A stretch of DNA of 37,902 nt from NCBI GenBank assembly GCA_000827495.1, contig KN817690.1:21046-58947 (forward strand), in the 5' to 3' direction. This DNA is from Hypholoma sublateritium FD-334 SS-4 (taxonomy: Eukaryota > Basidiomycota > Agaricomycetes > Agaricales > Strophariaceae). Shown here one piece after another: positions 30,462-37,902 of this stretch (its first letter is position 1; the number at the start of each line of letters is the position of its first letter). The notes beneath the pieces were generated by a model. The model worked only from the letters and a program-made list of their open reading frames with translations. It did not search any database and was not told the DNA's origin. The translations under genes were made by a program, and so were the position numbers.

Positions 30462-31871
30462 ATGTCTATCTTAGATTTGTGAGTTACCCTCTGCATGTAC
30501 CCAATTTTGGATTCTTACTAACTTCTAATTTCGTTACCGTTTCAACTTCCAATGCGACTGACAGGCCCGCCACCACAGATGACATCCTCCTCGATTACCT
30601 TCACCCAAGCGAATTCTTGAAGTATTCAAGGGTATGCAAACATACGCATGCCGTTGTTAAATCGTACATGAAGCGGGCCTTCGACATCGACAAACTGCTA
30701 GCCCGCTTCTTCTCCCCTGCAGAAATACTACGCTTCCGAGAACTGCAGTGCTCCACGGGAATGATCATATCAGGCTCTATCGCCTTGCAGTTCTTCGAGC
30801 GCGTTGTATATCCAGACTCGGACCTGAATCTGTATATTGAATACCGCTTTTCGCGCCAAGTGGCTGACTGGCTGGTCAAGAGTGGCTACAACTACGCTCC
30901 TCGACCTGAGCCGGACACCCCTCAGTCGCTTGAAGATGCATTTCTTTGTAATCCTCACAGTCGGGAAGATTTCCCCGAGAGAACATCATTTCTCAAGAAT
31001 TCATTCTCCAGGACGGAGGATTATGTTCTCCCTCTGACCATTTTCAACTTTGAAAAGAGGCACCCGCACCGCAAAATCCAGCTGGTTACCTCGCTTATGT
31101 CCCCGCTTCAACGGGTCTTAGGATTTCATTCCAGTACGTCATTACTCTCTTGCGATTCGACATGGAGATGTGCAACACTGCTTACTACCGAGCAGCATGT
31201 GTGATGAACATCATAACACACGATAAAGCTTATTCATTCTACCCCCTGGCAACATTCGGCGCGCGCTGCTCTCTTTTGTGCCGCGAGGGTGTAAAATATG
31301 CGACATCATCGAAATATGAAGAGCGTGGATGGCCTATGTATACTCCGTACGATATCTGCGCGACGACAGCTCGTTTGTACTCTTTATTCTCCCTTGGTCG
31401 GCGGTACGTGGGCGACTCCTGCTGCTGGACAATCCCGATAGCGTCTGCCCCCGATCTCACTCCTGGGTATATCGAGAGCAACTCTTGGGTAATAAGGCTA
31501 AAGTCTTTTCATTGGAGCAATGCAAAAATCACCGCACAGTACAATCTACTTGCCACCAAAAGACTGAAATTCAGCTATACTGTCGGGTTCGGCGACTGGC
31601 ACATGGAAGCCGCCGTTGAAAAATGTATAGGCCAAAATCTTGAGCCGGCTGAAAATTCACAGGAGTCTCGGTGAGTTTGACTTGTAAAGTTAGAGTTACG
31701 CTCTGATAAACGACATTAAACAGGGAATATCTGGATGAAGAGGTGCTGCGATACGTGGAGAAGTTGCGAGAAGAAAGCGAATACGACAGACTCGACACAG
31801 ATAGCGAACCTGAACCCGATAATAGTGACTCGGACTTCCTCGACTCTGAGCCTGGATCGTTAATAGACTGA
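30462..31871 (+). CDS. F-box / nucleotidyltransferase-like protein (basidiomycete family)
   Basis: Exons 30462-30478, 30565-31133, 31196-31670 and 31724-31871 give 402 residues with consistent phases. The first exon is only 17 bases. MSILDLPATTDDILLDYL and EFLKYSRVCK match an F-box, the Skp1-binding module of SCF ubiquitin ligases. GSIALQFFERVVYPDSDLNL has the spacing of a nucleotidyltransferase G-S...D-x-D motif, as in a multicopy basidiomycete family. The acidic tail (DTDSEPEPDNSDSDFLDSEPG) is probably disordered. The function is unknown; the F-box call is supported by pattern, and the transferase activity is speculative. Confidence 0.75.
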
Positions 31872-32102
31872 ATTCGGTATGAAAAATGATACGGTGGTAG
31901 TTTTATGTATGTGTCCGGTGTTCTACATGGAAAATGCACACGAGACAGTTCGCTTTGAAAGAAGTATCAATGCCCTCGACTGCGCTGACTTCCTTTGAAT
32001 GCCCTCGTAAATCATGAATCTGTTTTTGAATTACACCCCGATCACCAAGCATTCCAATAGATGATAAGTACGTATGTACAAATGGAAGTTTGGAACAAAT
32101 AT

Positions 32103-32506
32103 CTACGCGGATGTGCGTTGGTAAGCAGTATTGATAGTGACCGTCGTGCCATTTGTTGGCAAGAGATAGACGTGCAACTTCTGCTGACCAGGTTTGCGAA
32201 CAATAGTCAGGTGGGACGGATCGGCGACGCGACCCGAACCACCAGCCGCAGTTGTAGTGGTATGAGTGGAGCCGCTGGGGACCATCAATTTCTACGTCAA
32301 CATTGGGCGAGTAAGGCCACTTCATGAATTACTTACACGAGCTTAATTCCAGTAATTCCTGTGTATAGATCTGGTCGATCATCTATGGACGCCTTCACCA
32401 AGTTGAACTCGAGCTTAAGTGTGGCCTCCGATTGTCCAGCATTGTTGTTTTTTGTGATCTCAATGCTTTTGTAAGTCTCTGTCCAAGAAGCCGGGATGTT
32501 TGACAT
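32103..32506 (-). CDS. small hypothetical protein
   Basis: Two exons, 32506-32339 and 32291-32103, give 118 residues from the first ATG. The sequence is beta-rich with many Thr, Asn and Ser (EITKNNNAGQSEATLKLEF, VPSGSTHTTTTAAGGSG). I do not recognise a family. The frame stays open 5' of the ATG to an acceptor-like TCCCAG at about 32535 (adding SATVSIIV), so a further 5' exon near 32560-32760 is possible. A TTTATAAAG site lies around 32625. The splice between the exons gives no frame conflict, but the evidence is limited. Confidence 0.45.
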
Positions 32507-32869
32507 CACGATGATTGACACGGTGGCTGAGACTGGGAAATTTCAGAATTTGCTAGGGCAAAAGTTTGTGGTACTTGTGATAGCTGGCTGTTGGCAGGCT
32601 GCAGAATAAGTTAACGCAGCCTCTTTATAAAGGACTCGGTCGTCCTTTAAGGTCACATAAATAGCAGCGATAGCATGTATACCTGAATGAATTGCAATTC
32701 CCACTACGCTTAGTAGTGTGGTCTTAGGCTCTTTCCCCCCCGATCGTTTTGGCCCATAATACAAGAAACCGAGACATCGGCAGAAATTCGGCCGGAAATC
32801 GCCGGCGACAATGAAATTTTCGCCATCGCGCTCGTCTTGGTTTCAGAAAAGAACGTCATTCCGTCCACC
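32507..32869. other. junction of host gene and Helitron 5' region
   Basis: This contains the presumed 5' part or promoter of the small minus-strand gene. Around 32770-32830 there is a GC-rich stretch (GCCGGAAATCGCCGGCGAC) ahead of the Helitron gene. The 5' tip of the Helitron (expected to start with TC) should lie here, but I cannot place it. Confidence 0.35.
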
Positions 32870-35800
32870 ATGCCCTTGCTAATTGACAATCGCCCTGCAC
32901 ACTACCATGCGGTCGCTGGCCTCTGTCGCCCATGTTTGTCACGATCCTTCTTGGAACGTCAAGGGCTTCCTACCGACTGTCTTTCCGGCCGTTTTTCTGT
33001 GACGTACGGAACCCCGGGAAATTGCAACACGGAAATCGAAGTTTTGGCAATAATCGAGCCGTATCCTTTTGATGCATTGCTGCCTGTCTCCTGGTTGGAA
33101 GCCCGCCACATTGGTGCTGGTGAGTTCACTGTTAGCCACATTCCATGTCCCTAACTTTTCCAGACCATCGCTGTTCTTGCTTCGCTGCATCTGTGATGAT
33201 CCAGGATTTCGCCTCACTCAATCAGTATTTGGCCGCTGTACCGGGCCCACCCGAGCGACCCGATACACCCATACAGGCAAGTAGGCTATTTAGTAGAGCT
33301 GAATTTGAGGAAGGTTGCAGCAGCCGTCCTATTATAGCGTCGGGAAGGCCCAATGTNTATGTTGCGGGTGTCCTTGTATCCTACCTGCCTATNGAGGGAC
33401 TTCGAGGACCGTGCATATCGACTACATTTCTCGAGACGAACCACTTACCGTCAGAAGGTATGGCATGTTCCCATTCAATGACTTATACGTCGTTTGCGGG
33501 CTACGACACCGAAATCACTGCATTTGTTATCGTCGAGGATTGCCCTGTCGACGTTATTTTGCCTGCTGATTGGTTCCCGAAGCATTCATTAGAACCAGGT
33601 GAGCCTATGGCAGTTTGCTCGTACCAATTGCTTATTGCCGTTCAGATTGCAGCCTTTCGTACGATATTTTGCATTATGTTAATGAGAAAACCCCCACGTT
33701 AAACGTTCATATCGATCGCGTACTGAAAGACTTTGTCTTTCCGCAAACTGTCATTCATGACCAAGTTCCTTCGCGCACAGGCGTTCAAATTGGATGCAGT
33801 TCGGTCCCCATGGCGCCATTGCCTGATATCCATGGCTATCAGTATTTAAAAGCAACACTTTACGGGTATCGTACTGCGGGTGCTTCTCATCATCTATTTG
33901 ACGATAACGCGCAGGCAATCTACGATTTGCTTGAACTGCATGGGCTTCAATGCCACCCCACACTGAGCATACGAGAAAACCGTAACAAGATATTGCAGCA
34001 TATTTTTCATGGTGATTGTTTTAAACACTCCCAAGGTGACGCTAACTCGGGTCTTGTGCATCAAGCATACGGTTGCTATTGTAGTAGCAAGAAACACTGC
34101 TCTTCTGATGACGTGCGGCNGAGTTGTCAACGTTTGTTAGCGCAGAGTACCGCGTCCCAAATCAGCACTGACAGTTTAATTTCTATTTCGGAAAGTATTG
34201 GACTGCGTGGTCCATTTCATGGGCCCAAAAATTTGAGGCAGCGTCTTTTGCTGGGTATCGTACGACACATCGAGCTTAGCTTGGCGAGCTCTGCATGCCG
34301 TTTTGAGCTACAGCGACAGTTCGATCCGCTCAATGATTTATTTCACGGTTTTGAGCGGTTAAGCAAAGGTGCTCTGTTGGCTGTTCTTGAAAGACACGGT
34401 ATTGAAATTCCTCCTATGAGGGAAAATTGTTCGCGGGCAGTGTTATCGAAGCTAATTTTACAGCATATCACAGACGGTATGTGTATGCGAGATCGGACAA
34501 GGTCTGCTTGTGATGACATCGCCGATTCTGTTGCGCCCGGTATCACTTTCGATCAAGCCAACCTTTTATTGCAACAAATCTACTTATTCAAGTCTTTGAA
34601 GAAGGTTTTGAGCAAAGCTTCGNTACTCGTCATGCTANATGTTCATCAAATACCGCACGATCCAGGTCACAGCTATCCCGAACTGAAGCGTATTCTCCAA
34701 AGGCATATCAATTCCTTACAGGCAGAGCTGGACCGTCACAATTGTTCACGGCTTTTGGAGGAGGTCGAAAAAAATAAGCAAGATGCCATTGATTCATGGC
34801 CAAACCCTATCTCAAGGACCTTAAAAGACCGTTTAGTTTCTTTGTTCAATTACGAAACGTCGACGGACACTCTGCGAACTTCGTGTTGCGCCTCTTGCTC
34901 GTCAAAGTTTCGGCTCGCGGAGCTCCATAAATTTAACCAACATAATATTGACCTTGCGCCGTTAACACGGCCAGATGTTCCGTCCAACACAGAGTCGGCT
35001 GAGCACGATCCTTACTGGGTGCAAGGAGTTGGTGCCTCGTTCAAACCACCCCGTCATCCGGCATTCCCACCAGATATNGTTATAAATCCTGACGGTGTAT
35101 CTCTCAGCAGCAACGGGGAATCGTACGATGTGGCGCTTTGTTGTACCTGTGCTAATGCACTGAAACGTTCGCAGTTACCCCCACTTGCCCTCGCTAACCA
35201 TCTCGTTCTTGGTGAGGTACCACCTGAGCTGCAAGGCCTTACTTCCATAGAGGAGACTATGATAGCTCGCTGTCGGGCAAAATCGTGGATTGTGCAGCTC
35301 AACTTTGATGACAAGGATGACCGCAACGAGTCACGTCAATCATTCTGTTCATCAAACACGCAGCGAGGACTGAAAGGTCATGTTATTATACACCCTCAAG
35401 ACCCGTCCCCTTTACTCGAGTTATTACCTCCTTCTGTGGAAGATATCTGTACTCCGATTTGTGTCATTCTTGTTGGGTCCAAAAAACCTAGTAAAGAATG
35501 GCTGCGTGAGAAGGCTTCCCCGCTTGTCGTCCGAAGAGAAAGGGTCCGTGCCGCGCTGCTTTGGTTAATCGCGAATAATCGCCTATATAAAGACGTAGTG
35601 TTGGATCACGAAACGCTCGATACCTATCCCGAGAACGACATTGCTCCTGTACACATTGAGGTTATGCATCCCATGAAAGATACCGAAGATACGCTTACAG
35701 GTTCTTATGATCCCAATACACACCCAGAAACCGAGAATCCCGCTGCAGCCTGTCAAATTCCCAACGAAATTGCATTTCAAAAAGTTGTCATTTCTGGCGT

Positions 35801-37902
35801 TGACGCCGCTGCTCCTAGCAGTCAATTACGGGCGGCAGCAGTCAGGCACGTCAGCGCAAGCGTCCGGGGCGGCTTTGTCCAGGTTACGCATGGCGCGCAA
35901 ATATCCAATGAATTCTTTAACGCAGATCTGTTTCCAATGATTTATCCAACGCTGTTTCCCTACGGAATCGGCGGTTTTGAGAATTCGAACCGGCACACCT
36001 CTTTGTCGCTTAAGCGCCAAGTTGCGCATTTTTTTTCGTTGGACGATGAACGATTTCGGCTCCATGGATCATTTTTATTTATCGNGTTTAGTGTACTTCA
36101 GAAGAGAGCAATNTTGTTACACACAGGTTTACGTGTCAAGTCTACTAGCTTTGATCACTTCTCAGAGACGTTGGCTTCAATTAATGAAGATACAATACGA
36201 ACCGTCTGCGATCGTGTTGCCTCGGGTGACGCTGTCCACCCCAACAGCGCAGACGAAGCCAAAATATTATCCCTGCTTAACGAGGTCAATGCTGTTGCCG
36301 GTAAAGTCCCTTGCTCTTCAGCATCTCGCGTCGCAATGCGCAACGAAATCAGAGGATTAATTATGGAAAAAGGCTTGCCTACTTTTTATCTGACCATAAA
36401 TCCTGCGGACGTTTACAATCCCGTGCTTAAATTACTGGCAGGTAATAACATAGACGTCGACAAACTTCTACCGGAGGAAGTACCTAAATGGAAAGATCAA
36501 TCTGTTCTTGTTGCCAAAAATCCAGCCATCTCCGCCGAATTCTTTAATTTATACATGACAAAATTTTGTGAAATTATTTTGGGTTATTCCACGCGCGAAG
36601 ACCTAAGAGATGGCGGGGTACTTGGGCGCGTCGGCGCTTATTACGGCTGCGTTGAAGCGCAAGGCCGTGGTTCTTTACATTGCCATATGCTTGTCTGGAT
36701 CGAGGGCTCCTTGAACTGCGACGAAATNCGTTTGAAGGCTGCATGCGATCCCCAGTTCGGCCCTCGTTTAATTGCCTACCTCGACGATGCACTCTCCACG
36801 TGTGTTCCGGACGGCTGTTCAGATGTCAACGTCCCATCCAATTCTTACCAACCGTGTTCCGTTCGAAGCCCAATGCGTGAGGAATATACAGAGAGTGATT
36901 ATCAGCGTGCCATACAACAGGACTTGCACCAATTGGTGAAGGCATGTCAGTTACATGACCACACAGCCACTTGTTGGAAATATTGTCAAGGGAAAAACGC
37001 CAAGCGTGTATGTCGATTTGGCCTATCTGAGGCTAATGTATGTGACCGATCCTATTTTGACGAGGACGGGGACTTACACCTGCGACACCTGCAAGGCATG
37101 ACGAATACTTTCAATGCGACGATTATACGTGCACTACGTTGTAATATGGACATTAAATATCTCGGGTCAGGGCCATCGACAAAGGCTATTATATATTACA
37201 TTACAGACTATATTACAAAGTCGCAACTTAAAATTCATGTCGCGTACGCTGCGCTGCAGGTCGCTATCAATGCACTTGAAGGGGTCGATGTCCTGCCGGA
37301 TGATATATCAGGTCGTGCTAAAAGATTACTTCAGAAATGCGCTTTTAGTATGGTATCTAAACAAGAATTGTCTTCGCAGCAAGTTGTTTCGTTTTTGAGG
37401 GACTTTGAAGACCATTTTACCTCGCATAGGTTCAACAAAATATACTGGACTTCTATGGAGAGATGCTTACACGCATCGGATCCTTTGGCATCTTCGATAC
37501 CTTCTATCAGAAATTCGGATGCTGTTGACAACGACGATTCTGTCGACGATCAAACGAAGGATCCTATGGAGTCGTTGTGCGAGGCCGAGAACAGTGATTG
37601 TTTGGATGAGGAAGAAGACGATGTAGCAGTCAGGGTCACCGATACCGGCATCTTAACAAAAAAACCTAATCAATTGCAGAGCTATCTCTCTCGTGGCAAG
37701 CCATTGGCTGCTATGTCACTCTGGCAGTATCATTCTTGTGTCGAAAAAACACGGAGGAACGGAAATAACCGCGTGGGTATCGTTGAATGCGAAGCTGCTG
37801 AAAATATACCGACGATCAATGTATTTTTGGACCCGGACACTCGGACCGCGAAGGTGGCGTACGCAAGTAACTACCCGGACGCGGCGACGCACTTCCAACA
37901 GA
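32870..37902 (+). CDS. Helitron Rep protein (5' part), with duplicated retropepsin-like N-terminal domain
   Basis: Exons 32870-33119, 33164-33598 and 33646 to the window edge. The last exon is open for over 1400 codons and runs off the window. Two related N-terminal domains occur in tandem (CLSRSFLERQGLP...TEIEVLAII...LLPVSWL and CISTTFLETNHLP...TEITAFVIV...VILPADWF). They resemble degenerate retropepsins, and each is followed by an intron at the same place. A SAP-like helical unit follows (LSKGALLAVLERHGIEIPP). Next comes a DUF6570 cysteine-pair domain (CCASCSSKF ... CCTCANALKR ... LANHLVLGEVP). The Rep domain has the HUH motif LHCHMLVW (codons at 36675-36698) and the tyrosine motif YYITDYITK (from 37194). 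It nicks and joins single-stranded DNA in rolling-circle transposition. The Pif1-like helicase part is expected beyond the edge. Nine single N bases are scattered through it. Confidence 0.88.
32870..37902 (+). mobile_element. Helitron, 5' portion, cut by the window edge
   Basis: Recognised from its Rep gene. Neither the 5' TC tip nor the 3' CTRR hairpin end can be seen, so the boundaries are those of the gene. The scattered N bases hint that near-identical copies exist elsewhere in the genome. Confidence 0.8.

Overview
This is a piece of a fungal nuclear chromosome, almost certainly from a mushroom-forming basidiomycete (Agaricomycetes). The genes are split by many short (about 45-70 bp) GT...AG introns. 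Several families are typical of that group: DUF6699, TET/JBP-like dioxygenases, KDZ transposases and Helitron proteins with DUF6570. The other genes are ordinary eukaryotic housekeeping genes: TFIIIC, profilin, ORC5, an aldo-keto reductase and a prolyl-4-hydroxylase-like enzyme.

The left 16.7 kb is a pile-up of mobile DNA. At the edge lies one end of a short inverted-repeat element abutting a TET/JBP-like dioxygenase gene. Next comes a DDE integrase-type transposase gene with four exons. Then comes the main object of the window, a 12.7-kb DNA transposon (4065-16742). It has inverted termini of about 60 bp, imperfect target-site duplications and five genes: an apparently intact 13-exon, 1104-residue KDZ transposase with a CxC cysteine cluster; a small Spt5-like NGN-KOW protein; two paralogous unknown proteins, one fused to a GRF-type zinc finger; and a 716-residue unknown chromatin-like protein. 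The last gene is interrupted by a 1134-bp non-autonomous element flanked by a perfect 9-bp duplication. Removing the element and one copy of the duplication restores a clean reading frame. I read the whole as a large KDZ transposon carrying a transcription/chromatin cargo module.

The middle (about 16.8-32.5 kb) is host sequence. It holds a decayed MFS_5-type transporter remnant, an 18-bp minisatellite, a DUF6699 protein, the TFIIIC delta subunit, profilin, a 2OG-Fe(II) oxygenase, an aldo-keto reductase, ORC5, an F-box/nucleotidyltransferase-like protein and a small unknown gene.

The right end (32.87 kb to the edge) is the 5' part of a Helitron. Its single large protein starts with two tandem retropepsin-like domains that share an intron position, continues through DUF6570 into the HUH Rep domain, and runs off the window before any helicase part. 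Isolated N bases occur only in the integrase-type gene and the Helitron, which suggests collapsed multicopy repeats. No rRNA, tRNA or CRISPR array was seen.
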